Origin: Paenibacillus sp.
GTDB lineage: Bacteria; Bacillota; Bacilli; Paenibacillales; Paenibacillaceae
Reading direction: 5' to 3'
NCBI GenBank assembly: GCA_029256665.1
Contig: JAQSXN010000237.1
Span: 1 to 6,422 of the forward strand
DNA length: 6,422 bases
This document shows, in pieces, positions 1 through 6,378 of this stretch; the first letter of the stretch is position 1, and every line of letters starts with the position of its first letter. The notes below the pieces were generated by a model. That model was given only the letters and a program-made list of their open reading frames with translations. It did not search any database and had not been told where the DNA came from. Made by a program: the position numbers and the translations under genes.

Positions 1-47
1 CGCAAAAAAGGTAAGATTTTCATAAGGCCTGGTACTAAAAGATTCGT

Positions 48-52
48 GGAGG
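48..52 (+). promoter_or_regulatory. Ribosome binding site that decides the start of the first gene
   Basis: GGAGG at 48-52 is the only good Shine-Dalgarno match near the first gene. It overlaps the in-frame GTG at 46, so it cannot serve that codon. It lies only two bases before the ATG at 55, which is too close. It is 11 bases before the ATG at 64, which is long but workable. This favours 64 as the start. Confidence 0.55.
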
Positions 53-63
53 CGATGCAATCT

Positions 64-756
64 ATGTTCGAGATGTTCTCGATATCCCATTTCGCCGCGC
101 TTGCCGCCATGCTCGCCGCCATAACGGCCGTTGCGGCAGGTCGCAGGAAGCTGAGAGAAGAAAAGGCGGGGCGCTTCTTCCGCATCGGCCTTGCTGCGGT
201 GCTGATCGCTTGCGAAGCTTCGCTCCAGCTCTCATACGTCTTGGAAGACGGCTGGGGGGCTTCCTCGCTTCCGTTCCAGCTTTGCAGCATGACGCTGCTC
301 TTGTCGGCCGTCATGCTTCTGTTTGCTGGCAAACGGCTATACCCGGTCGTTACGTTTTTAGGCGTTCTAGGGGCGCTGCAAGCCATGATCACGCCCAATC
401 TGACGGAGCCGTTCCCGGAATTTCGATACTTTCATTTCTTCGTCGCGCATATCGGTATTATGATGGCGGCTTCTTACTTGGTTGCCGTAGAGCGTTATCG
501 CCCGACGCTGAAGTCCGCGTTCGGCGCGCTGCTTTGGCTGAACGCGCTAGCTATTCCGGCCGCAATAACCAACATGGTCACGGGGACCACCAATTTCATG
601 TTTTTGGCCCGCAAACCCGCAACGAATTCGCTGCTTGACGCGTTGGTGCCATGGCCCTGGTATTTGCTGCAGCTGGAGCTAGTAGCCGCCGCGATGTGTC
701 TAGCGTTATACGGCATGATCCATTTCGTCCACAGGACGCACAGGAGGCAATCGTGA
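64..756 (+). CDS. TIGR02206 (YwaF / TP0381) family integral membrane protein
   Basis: A 230-residue, very hydrophobic protein with about seven membrane helices (roughly residues 8-26, 40-60, 70-88, 94-111, 122-142, 152-172 and 198-222). This fits the seven-helix TIGR02206 family, whose members include B. subtilis YwaF and Treponema TP0381. Family-type motifs seen are LPFQLCSM (69-76, with Cys74), TPNLTEPFPEFRYFHFF followed by VAHIG (110-131, with His124 and His129), GTTNFMFL (174-181) and PWPWYLL (196-202). The start at 64 is chosen because the only good ribosome site is at 48-52; GTG 46 (236 residues) and ATG 55 remain possible. No function is established in bacteria. The family is, to my knowledge, related to eukaryotic TMEM164, so a membrane acyltransferase role is possible but unproven. 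Its stop overlaps the start of the next membrane protein by one base, so the two are probably one operon. Confidence 0.85.
   Translation: MFEMFSISHFAALAAMLAAITAVAAGRRKLREEKAGRFFRIGLAAVLIACEASLQLSYVLEDGWGASSLPFQLCSMTLLLSAVMLLFAGKRLYPVVTFLGVLGALQAMITPNLTEPFPEFRYFHFFVAHIGIMMAASYLVAVERYRPTLKSAFGALLWLNALAIPAAITNMVTGTTNFMFLARKPATNSLLDALVPWPWYLLQLELVAAAMCLALYGMIHFVHRTHRRQS
742..747 (+). promoter_or_regulatory. Ribosome binding site fixing the DUF2339 gene start
   Basis: AGGAGG lies inside the last codons of the upstream gene, eight bases before the ATG at 756, an ideal spacing. The reading frame is open back to 651 and includes a GTG at 753, but the spacing and the natural membrane-protein N-terminus (MKDLMKTHW) favour the ATG at 756. 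Confidence 0.8.
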
Positions 757-2348
757 TGAAAGATTTGATGAAAACCCACTGGACTTCGCTGCTGGGAGCT
801 TTGTTCGTCATTGCCGCGTTTATTACGTTATTTCAGTACTCGATCGACAAAAGCTGGATCACGAACGAAATGAAGATCGGCATCGGACTCGCCGCGGGCA
901 TCGCCTTCGCGATCGGAGGAGGGAGATTGTCGCTCAAGCCGAAGTTCGGGATGACGGGACAGATCTTGCTCGGCATCGGAGCTTGCGTCATGTACGCCAC
1001 GTTTTCATTCGCCGGCATCTACTACGACATGTGGGAGCCGACGCTCGTCCTGCTTGGCATGACGGCCGTCACCGCGGGGCTGCTCGCTTACGCGCACCGG
1101 TTCGGCTCGCGGATGCTGACGAACATCGCATTGGCGGGGGGCTTGTTGGCGCCTCTGCTGCTCCGTCCCGACTGGGACTCGGTATTCACGCTTTTTCTAT
1201 ACGCGCTGGTCATTAACATCGCCTTTTTCTACCTCAGCATCGCCAAAGGCTGGATCGAGCTGCGCATCGCGGCTTTCGCGGGAACCTGGCTGCTCTACGC
1301 GGTGTACTTCCTGCACTTCTCGCCTTCCACGCAAGGCTTGTGGAGCATGCCGATCCGTTACGCGATCGCCGCTTATCTCTTCTATACCTTCGCGCTGCTC
1401 CTCGCATCGTGGAAGAGCAAGATGAGCTTCGACGGCGTCGATTTATACCTGAACGTCCTGAACGGTTTGTTGTTCGGCGTATGGGCGCAATTCATCTGGC
1501 AGGGCGAAGTCGCGTACGGGTACATTATCGCGAGCATGGGAGCCGTCTATGCCGCTTCGGGCTTCGCGGCTTACCGGCTGGGCAAGGCGTTGACCGTACC
1601 GGCCGTCGCGTTTATGCTGGCCGGCGCGCTTCTGATGCTCATGTCGCTTAACAGCCTGGGAGACGGGGCGCTCTTCAATGTTCTCATGTGGATCGGATAT
1701 ATCGCGCTGCTTACGGGCATTGGCCACGTCAAACGGTGGTACGCGGCCGTCCTGATCGCATCGATCGTTTGGTTATATCTGGGCGTGTACTGGTACGCGG
1801 TCACGTGGACGACGCCGCGGGGCGAATGGTTCGGCGTGTACATTCCGTTTCTGAACTGGGGAGCGATGGCTTGGACCGCCCTCGCCGCGCTTGGCTTTTA
1901 CTACTCGAGAGCGCTTAGACTGCCGGGCGCATCGGACATGATGGCCAAGGCGATGTCGCGGGTATTCGCGCTTCTCTCCCATTTGATCGTGGGCGGATTG
2001 ATGACCAGGCAGATCCAAAATATTTTTACGGAATACGTGCCGAACGCGCCAGGCGTCTATAAGGATCTGACATTATCGCTGGTATGGGGCTGCTATGCGC
2101 TGCTTCTCATTCTGTGGGGCGCCTATTACCGGGAACGGACGTTCAGGTGGTTCGGTTCCGTCGTGCTGGTGCTGGTAGCCGTCAAAGCCATCTTCATGGA
2201 TCTGGACGGACACGATGCGCTTTATAAGGCGGCCATGCTGCTTGTCCTCGGCGCCATCTCGTTCGCCATTACGTGGATTAACGGGAAGTGGAAAGCCGAA
2301 GATGCGGGCAAGACGGTCACGGATGAAACGAACCGCAGCGCGCCCTAG
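756..2348 (+). CDS. DUF2339 family polytopic membrane protein
   Basis: A 530-residue protein made almost entirely of membrane helices, about 16 by eye, with a short charged tail (511-530). Two regions resemble DUF2339 (PF10101). An N-terminal half has KIGIGLAAGIAF (40-51), GQILLGIGACVMYATFSFAGIYY (68-90, one run of helix and loop) and ALAGGLLAPLLL (125-136). A C-terminal signature, FRWFGSVVLVLVAVKAIF then MDLDGHDALYKA (463-492), matches the family pattern of a Lys-Phe-Asp-Leu stretch followed by a final helix. Many DUF2339 proteins run to 800 residues or more and begin with a coiled coil; this one is shorter and lacks it, so it is a compact member. The ATG at 756 shares its A with the TGA stop of the YwaF-like gene, which implies translational coupling. 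Function is unknown; a role in the cell envelope is a guess from location only. No terminator is visible after its stop. Confidence 0.78.
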   Translation: MKDLMKTHWTSLLGALFVIAAFITLFQYSIDKSWITNEMKIGIGLAAGIAFAIGGGRLSLKPKFGMTGQILLGIGACVMYATFSFAGIYYDMWEPTLVLLGMTAVTAGLLAYAHRFGSRMLTNIALAGGLLAPLLLRPDWDSVFTLFLYALVINIAFFYLSIAKGWIELRIAAFAGTWLLYAVYFLHFSPSTQGLWSMPIRYAIAAYLFYTFALLLASWKSKMSFDGVDLYLNVLNGLLFGVWAQFIWQGEVAYGYIIASMGAVYAASGFAAYRLGKALTVPAVAFMLAGALLMLMSLNSLGDGALFNVLMWIGYIALLTGIGHVKRWYAAVLIASIVWLYLGVYWYAVTWTTPRGEWFGVYIPFLNWGAMAWTALAALGFYYSRALRLPGASDMMAKAMSRVFALLSHLIVGGLMTRQIQNIFTEYVPNAPGVYKDLTLSLVWGCYALLLILWGAYYRERTFRWFGSVVLVLVAVKAIFMDLDGHDALYKAAMLLVLGAISFAITWINGKWKAEDAGKTVTDETNRSAP

Positions 2349-2374
2349 CAGAAAGAGCTAAAAACATGTACAAT
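2345..2374 (+). promoter_or_regulatory. Possible weak sigma-A promoter before the transglycosylase gene
   Basis: TACAAT at 2369-2374 matches five of six bases of the -10 consensus. The best -35 at a usual distance is CTAGCA at 2345-2350, only three of six, with an 18-base spacer. A start near 2381 would give a leader of about 50 bases. The gap to the previous gene is 81 bases with no terminator, so read-through from the membrane-protein operon is an alternative. Confidence 0.3.
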
Positions 2375-2375
2375 G

Positions 2376-2400
2376 GTAACCGATAATACTCATGTAACCG
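2376..2400 (+). repeat. Short direct repeat GTAACCG in the transglycosylase leader
   Basis: GTAACCG occurs at 2376-2382 and again at 2394-2400, 18 bases start to start. The second copy is preceded by CAT (2391-2393), and CATGTA also occurs at 2365-2370 and 2391-2396. The repeat sits just downstream of the possible -10 element, where an operator could lie. It is short enough to be chance. Confidence 0.3.
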
Positions 2401-2429
2401 CGTATACGCTTATTTAGGGGGAAACAACC

Positions 2430-3128
2430 GTGAGTATAGATCCCAGAACGTTAAAATCATTAATTCAGGCGCAGCTCGCGCCTTCCTTAAGCTTTGGCGG
2501 CGCCGCCAAGAAACCGGCCGACCGGTCCGGGGAGACGGTGTTCGACGCGATTCTGTCGGCCCAGCTTGGCAACAGCGACGCTGGAACGTCCGAAGGGAGC
2601 GGGATGCCTCCCGTCTGGTCGGATCAGCTATGGGCGCAGGTCGCCTCCTTCGGCGTTCTTGACGGCAACGGGACTTGGGCGGACGTGAGCGCCCAGGCGA
2701 GCGGCCACGGCTTCTCCGAGGCGGCTGCGCCGTTTGCCGGCCTCATTGCCGAAGCATCGGCCAAGTACGGCGTCGACGGCTCGTTGATCGAAGCGGTCAT
2801 CGCGACGGAGTCGGGGTTCAGACCTTTAGCGGAATCCCATGCCGGAGCCAAGGGACTCATGCAGCTGATGGACGGAACGGCTAGAGGGCTCGGCGTGACG
2901 GATTCCTTCGACCCGGTCCAGAATATCGAAGGCGGCACGCGTTACTTGTCGCTGATGCTGCGCAAATATGACGGCAACGAGGCGGTTGCGCTGGCCGCGT
3001 ACAACGCGGGTCCGGGCCGGATCGACAGGCTGGGCATCCGGACGAACGAAGAGCTGCTTGCCAGGTTATCCGAGCTGCCGCAGGAGACGCAGCGTTACGT
3101 CGCGAAAGTGCAGGGAGCAAAGCTTTAA
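2430..3128 (+). CDS. Lytic transglycosylase, SLT domain (CwlQ/YjbJ-like)
   Basis: A 232-residue peptidoglycan-cleaving enzyme. It should cut the MurNAc-GlcNAc bond, giving 1,6-anhydro-MurNAc ends. The SLT (PF01464) domain fills about residues 105-228 and shows the family motifs in order: ATESGF (125-130) with the catalytic glutamate E127, AKGLMQLM (140-147), NIEGGTRYL (165-173) and AYNAGPG (190-196), then a QRYV motif (221-224). The first 100 residues are a low-complexity Ala/Gly/Ser-rich stretch; the opening [15 protein letters not shown] resembles the start of Bacillus YjbJ/CwlQ-type proteins. No signal peptide, lipobox or membrane helix is visible, so export is unexplained. The GTG start at 2430 is supported by AGGGGGA at 2416-2422 and has no good in-frame alternative upstream. 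The gene lies 81 bases after the DUF2339 gene and is followed by a strong hairpin. Confidence 0.92.
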   Translation: MSIDPRTLKSLIQAQLAPSLSFGGAAKKPADRSGETVFDAILSAQLGNSDAGTSEGSGMPPVWSDQLWAQVASFGVLDGNGTWADVSAQASGHGFSEAAAPFAGLIAEASAKYGVDGSLIEAVIATESGFRPLAESHAGAKGLMQLMDGTARGLGVTDSFDPVQNIEGGTRYLSLMLRKYDGNEAVALAAYNAGPGRIDRLGIRTNEELLARLSELPQETQRYVAKVQGAKL

Positions 3129-3140
3129 AAAAACGTATTC

Positions 3141-3197
3141 GGGGATCACGGTTACTTCGGCTAGCCTTAGCGCGAAGCAACGCGGGTCCCCTTTTCT
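3141..3197 (+). terminator. Long terminator-like hairpin between transglycosylase and desulfurase genes
   Basis: An inverted repeat spans 3141-3191 and is followed by TTTTCT (3192-3197). Pairs seen: GGGGA (3141-3145) with TCCCC (3187-3191); T3146-C3147 with G3185-G3186; CG (3149-3150) with CG (3183-3184); GTT (3151-3153) with AAC (3179-3181); CTTCG (3155-3159) with CGAAG (3173-3177); GCTA (3160-3163) with TAGC (3168-3171). The loop is GCCT. A3148, G3182 and G3172 are bulged and A3154 faces C3178. It starts 13 bases after the transglycosylase stop, so an intrinsic terminator for that gene is the simplest reading. It ends only eight bases before the AGGAGG (3206-3211) of the desulfurase gene, leaving no room for a promoter after it, so a leader attenuator is also possible. 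Confidence 0.7.
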
Positions 3198-3218
3198 CAT
3201 GAGACAGGAGGCCCGAGA

Positions 3219-4382
3219 ATGATAGAAAAAATCATCTACTTCGATCACTGCGCATCGACGCCCCCTTACGAGGACGTGGCCCGAACCGCGATGGAGGTCA
3301 TGCTGAAGGCTTACGCCAATCCGTCCTCCTTGCACGGATTAGGCGCGGAGGCGGCCAAGCTGCTGGAACGGGCGCGCGCGCAGGTGGCAGCGCAGTTAGG
3401 CACGAGCGGCGGAAGCTGGCTGTTCACTTCGGGAGGCACGGAGTCCAACAATTTGGCCATCAAGGGGGCGGCTCGCCACTATCGGGAGCGGGGCCGCCAT
3501 ATCGTCACGACCTGCATCGAGCATTCCTCCGTTCTGGAGGCGGTCAAGCAACTGGAGGGAGAAGGCTATACCGTGACCTTGCTTCCGGTCGCAAGCTCGG
3601 GGCATGTCCGCGTAGAAGACGTCAAAGCAGCGCTGACCAAGGATACCGTACTCGTGAGCGTCATGCACGTCAATAACGAGATCGGAACGGTGCAGCCGAT
3701 CCGGGAAATCGGCGAGCTGCTTCGCGATTATCCCAAAGTGCTGTTCCATGTCGATGCGGTGCAGAGTCTCGGCAAAATGGCCGTCGATATCGAAGGGTGG
3801 GGCATCGACCTATTGTCGGCATCCGCCCATAAGTTCGGCGGTACGCGGGGCGTGGGGTTTCTCTACGTACGGGACGGGGTGCAACTGCAGTCGCTGGCTT
3901 CCGGAGGCTCGCACGAGAAAGGGATGCGCGCGGGCACGGAAAACGTGGCGGGCATCGTCGCGTCCGCGAAAGCGATCAGACTGGCCGTGGAAGGCATACC
4001 CTCCCGCGGTAAGGTCATGGCGGAGCTGCAAGCCAAGCTGAGGCAATTTGCAGAGCTGACGCCGGAGCTGACGCTAAACGGAAGCGCTCCTTTAGCGCCG
4101 CATATCGTGAACTTTTCGTATGCCGGCATGAAACCGGAGGTCATCCTGCATATGTTGGAGCAGCATGGGATAATCGCTTCCACGCAGTCCGCCTGCTCGT
4201 CCAAGGACAATAAACCGAGCCGGGTGCTGCTTGCCATCGGAGCCGGCGGACCGGTCGCTTCCGGCGGCTTGCGAATCAGCTTCGGCGACGAACACCGGGA
4301 TGCGGACGTCGACTTGTTGATTGCGGCGCTTCGCGATATTATAAAGCAATTGAAGCCGCTGGAGAGGAGCACGGGCCGTTGA
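3219..4382 (+). CDS. Cysteine desulfurase, NifS/IscS class (NifZ-like partner of ThiI)
   Basis: A 387-residue PLP enzyme, normal length for the class-V aminotransferase desulfurases, that converts L-cysteine to alanine and holds the sulfur as an enzyme persulfide. Seen in order: IYFDHCASTPP (6-16), ANPSSLHG (33-40), SGGTESNN (71-78) for phosphate binding, EHSS with His102, HVNNEIGTVQP (150-160), HVDAVQS with Asp179 and Gln182, SAHKFGG with the PLP lysine K205, RAGTEN (237-242), SACSS with the catalytic cysteine C326, and LRISFG (351-356) with the substrate-binding Arg352. The N-terminal HCAS replaces the common NAAT. ATG 3219 has AGGAGG seven bases upstream. The stop overlaps the ThiI start by four bases. 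Next to thiI, the likely role is sulfur donation for tRNA 4-thiouridine, as for B. subtilis NifZ; general iron-sulfur cluster supply is less likely because no iscU/suf gene is adjacent. Confidence 0.95.
   Translation: MIEKIIYFDHCASTPPYEDVARTAMEVMLKAYANPSSLHGLGAEAAKLLERARAQVAAQLGTSGGSWLFTSGGTESNNLAIKGAARHYRERGRHIVTTCIEHSSVLEAVKQLEGEGYTVTLLPVASSGHVRVEDVKAALTKDTVLVSVMHVNNEIGTVQPIREIGELLRDYPKVLFHVDAVQSLGKMAVDIEGWGIDLLSASAHKFGGTRGVGFLYVRDGVQLQSLASGGSHEKGMRAGTENVAGIVASAKAIRLAVEGIPSRGKVMAELQAKLRQFAELTPELTLNGSAPLAPHIVNFSYAGMKPEVILHMLEQHGIIASTQSACSSKDNKPSRVLLAIGAGGPVASGGLRISFGDEHRDADVDLLIAALRDIIKQLKPLERSTGR
4365..4369 (+). promoter_or_regulatory. Ribosome binding site supporting the TTG start of thiI
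   Basis: AGGAG lies in the last codons of the desulfurase gene, nine bases before TTG 4379. It supports this rare start codon, which gives the expected ThiI N-terminus (MIFDQIVLRYGDL). The next in-frame ATG (4421, residue 15) would remove the conserved first strand. Confidence 0.75.
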
Positions 4383-5599
4383 TTTTCGATCAGATCGTGT
4401 TGAGGTACGGGGACCTGACGATGAAGGGCAGGAACCGGAACCAGTTCGAGAAAAAAATGCTGCAGCAAGTGAAAAACGCGCTGTCCGGCTATGAAGGCAT
4501 TACGTATTGGAAAACGTTCGGGAGATTGTACGTTAAACTAAACGGCTTGCCGTGGGAGCCGATCGCGGCTCGTCTCAAGGAGCTGTTCGGATTGGTGTCG
4601 CTCAGCCCCGTCAGAAGCTCGGAGACGGAGCTGGAAGCGATCCGCGCCGCGGCCATGACGGTGATGAACGCGCTTGGCAAGCCGCCCAAGACGTTTAAGG
4701 TCAGCGTCAAGCGCGCGTGGAAGGGATTCCCGCATAGCTCCCACGAAATGAATCATCTGGTGGGCGCCCATATCCTTAGGGCGTTCCCCGACCTGAGCGT
4801 CGACGTGCGCAATCCCGAGGTCGAGCTGAAGGTCGACATCCAAGAGGAGTCGACCTACGTGTTCTGCGAAGTCGTGCAAGCCGTAGGAGGTTTCCCGTTC
4901 GGCTCCAACGGGAAGGCGCTCCTGCTGCTGTCCGGCGGAATCGACAGCCCGGTCGCGGGCTGGATGGCGATGCGCAAAGGGCTTGAACTCGAGGCGGTGC
5001 ATTTCCACAGCTATCCGTATACGAGCGAGCAGGCGAAGGACAAGGTGGTCGAGCTGGCGCGCAGGCTCACTTATTTCAGCGGCGTTTCGATGAAGCTGCA
5101 CTTGGTTCCGTTCACGGAGATCCAGACGACGCTTGCGGGGGCAGGGCAGGAGCATCTGATCATAACGCTGATGCGCAGAGCGATGCTGCGCATAACGGAG
5201 CGGATCGCGGAGCTGAGCGGCGCGGGCGGCATCGTGACGGGCGAAAGCCTTGGCCAGGTGGCCAGCCAGACGCTATCGAGCATGAACGTCATCGGACGGG
5301 CGGCGAAGCTGCCGCTCATCAAACCTTTGATCATGATGGACAAGCAGGAGATCATCGACATCGCGAACCGAATCGGGACGTACGGGACATCGATATTGCC
5401 TTACGAGGACTGCTGCACGCTGTTCTTGCCGAAATCGCCGAGCATCAATCCCAATCTGCGCGTCGTGGAGCGCATGGAGGCCGGTCTTTCGGGGCTGGAC
5501 GCCATGATCGAGACGGCAGTGCGGGACACGGAAGTCATGAAGCTGTATCCGCATGGTCCGGCCGTTCCGGAGAAAACCGGCGAAGACGACTGGTTCTAG
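4379..5599 (+). CDS. thiI: tRNA 4-thiouridine synthase ThiI (no rhodanese domain)
   Basis: A 406-residue enzyme that adenylates uridine 8 of tRNA and replaces its oxygen with sulfur, a modification that senses near-UV light; in some bacteria ThiI also feeds thiamine thiazole synthesis. Layout: N-terminal ferredoxin-like domain with RYGDLTMKGRNR (9-20), THUMP domain about 60-165, and PP-loop ATPase domain from about 177 with LLLLSGGIDSPVAGWM (181-196), the SGGxDS motif being 185-190. TGESLGQVASQT (287-298) and PYEDCCTLF (341-349) follow; one of Cys345/Cys346 is the likely sulfur-handling cysteine. It ends soon after, without the C-terminal rhodanese domain of the 482-residue E. coli protein, as in Bacillus homologues, so the persulfide probably comes straight from the upstream desulfurase. 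The TTG start overlaps that gene's TGA (TTGA), implying translational coupling. A hairpin at 5642-5675 ends the operon. Confidence 0.97.
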   Translation: MIFDQIVLRYGDLTMKGRNRNQFEKKMLQQVKNALSGYEGITYWKTFGRLYVKLNGLPWEPIAARLKELFGLVSLSPVRSSETELEAIRAAAMTVMNALGKPPKTFKVSVKRAWKGFPHSSHEMNHLVGAHILRAFPDLSVDVRNPEVELKVDIQEESTYVFCEVVQAVGGFPFGSNGKALLLLSGGIDSPVAGWMAMRKGLELEAVHFHSYPYTSEQAKDKVVELARRLTYFSGVSMKLHLVPFTEIQTTLAGAGQEHLIITLMRRAMLRITERIAELSGAGGIVTGESLGQVASQTLSSMNVIGRAAKLPLIKPLIMMDKQEIIDIANRIGTYGTSILPYEDCCTLFLPKSPSINPNLRVVERMEAGLSGLDAMIETAVRDTEVMKLYPHGPAVPEKTGEDDWF

Positions 5600-5637
5600 G
5601 CCATCCTCTAATGTTCGGCATCCAAACTCAGGAAAAG

Positions 5638-5676
5638 AAAAAAAGCAGCGAGCCCTTAATGGGCTCCGCTGCTTTC
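5638..5676. terminator. Bidirectional intrinsic terminator between thiI and the terC-like gene
   Basis: A 14-pair stem: AAAGCAGCG (5642-5650) pairs with CGCTGCTTT (5667-5675) and AGCCC (5651-5655) pairs with GGGCT (5661-5665). The loop is TTAAT and C5666 is bulged. On the minus strand the stem runs into seven T residues, then C and four more T (complement of 5634-5644), a strong terminator for the terC-like gene. On the plus strand the tract after the stem is weaker, TTTCTTGCTTCTT (5673-5685), but should serve thiI. The stem on the right is inside the terC-like coding sequence and its stop codon is in the loop. Confidence 0.9.
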
Positions 5677-6378
5677 TTGCTTCTTGGCCAATTTGGCCTG
5701 ATTTCGTTTGTTCGTTAAGTATCCGGCCGCCACTGTAAGGATGACGACGACGATGATAAACGACCAGTAAATCGCTTTGTTGTCTTCCAAGAAGCCATCG
5801 AACATCTTCTCGTGCGTAATCATCTTGGCTGCCGTATAAGCGAGCACGGCGGATCCGATGTAGACGATCCAGCCGAATTTGTTGATCAGCTTGATGAACA
5901 GCGTGCTGCCCCATACGACGACCGGAATACTGATCAGCAGACCGAGGATGACGAGGATCAGCTCGTGATCTCCATGCCCGGTGCCTTTAGCGGCGCCCGC
6001 TACCGCAATGACGTTGTCAATGCCCATAGCCGCGTCGGCGATGATGATCGTACGGATCGATTGCCAGAGCGTGTTGCCCGCTTTAATGTTATCGTGGCTT
6101 TCTTCCTGAATCAGCAGCTTGTACGCGATCCATACCAGCAATAATCCGCCGGCTAGATTAAGCCAAGGCACGTCAAGCAGATAAACGACCAGCAGCGTAG
6201 CGATAACGCGAATGCCCACGGCGCCTACCGTGCCCCAGATAACGGCCTGCTTCTGTTGGTGCTTGGGCAGCTTGGCGGCCGCAAGTCCTATGACGATGGC
6301 GTTATCCCCGGCCAATATAAGGTCGATGAATACGATGGTCATTAAAGCGGTGAAAAACTCGACCGAGAAAAAATCCAT
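5656..6378 (-). CDS. TerC family membrane protein, YjbE type (likely Mn2+ efflux/metalation)
   Basis: A 240-residue protein with about seven membrane helices (roughly 8-30, 45-68, 72-90, 107-128, 138-160, 170-187 and 203-221) and a short Lys/Gln-rich cytoplasmic tail. TerC hallmarks are two related acidic motifs in helices: DLILAGDNAIVIGLA (19-33, Asp25/Asn26) and AMGIDNVIAVAGAA (117-130, Asp121/Asn122). The length and sequence style fit the YjbE subfamily (TIGR03717), often found under the manganese-sensing yybP-ykoY riboswitch. Relatives in Bacillus export Mn2+ and help load metal into secreted enzymes; that role is inferred here. The ATG at 6378 is preceded by a near-perfect AAAGGAGG (complement of 6390-6397), though 11 bases away. 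The last six codons (ESSGAH) are encoded within the terminator stem and the TAA stop is in its loop. The gene converges on thiI and is probably monocistronic. Confidence 0.95.
   Translation of the reverse strand: MDFFSVEFFTALMTIVFIDLILAGDNAIVIGLAAAKLPKHQQKQAVIWGTVGAVGIRVIATLLVVYLLDVPWLNLAGGLLLVWIAYKLLIQEESHDNIKAGNTLWQSIRTIIIADAAMGIDNVIAVAGAAKGTGHGDHELILVILGLLISIPVVVWGSTLFIKLINKFGWIVYIGSAVLAYTAAKMITHEKMFDGFLEDNKAIYWSFIIVVVILTVAAGYLTNKRNQAKLAKKQESSGAH

Noticed and set aside
46..63. GTG at 46 or ATG at 55 as the start of the YwaF-like gene
   Set aside because: The only good ribosome site (48-52) overlaps the GTG and is too close to the ATG at 55. ATG 64 also gives the family-like N-terminus MFEMFSISHF.
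651..755. Extension of the DUF2339 frame upstream to 651
   Set aside because: This stretch overlaps the YwaF-like gene by about 100 bases and adds 35 polar residues unlike a membrane-protein N-terminus, while AGGAGG at 742-747 is ideally spaced for the ATG at 756.
3129..3218. T-box or other known riboswitch before the desulfurase gene
   Set aside because: The gap is only 90 bases. I found no T-box sequence, no antiterminator alternative and no known aptamer motif, only the single long hairpin.
3863..4468. Open frame of 201 codons on the minus strand across the desulfurase-thiI junction
   Set aside because: It is antisense to two confidently identified genes, with a Ser/Ala/Pro-rich sequence of no recognisable fold.
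4538..5155. Open frame of 205 codons on the minus strand inside thiI
   Set aside because: It lies wholly opposite thiI, has no ribosome site I can see, and encodes an Arg/His/Leu-rich sequence with no recognisable motif, as expected from the opposite strand of a G+C-rich gene.
5273..5914. Open frame of 213 codons on the minus strand running across the terminator
   Set aside because: It overlaps the terC-like gene in another frame, reads through the bidirectional terminator and into antisense thiI, and its Arg/His/Asp-rich sequence looks like a shadow translation.
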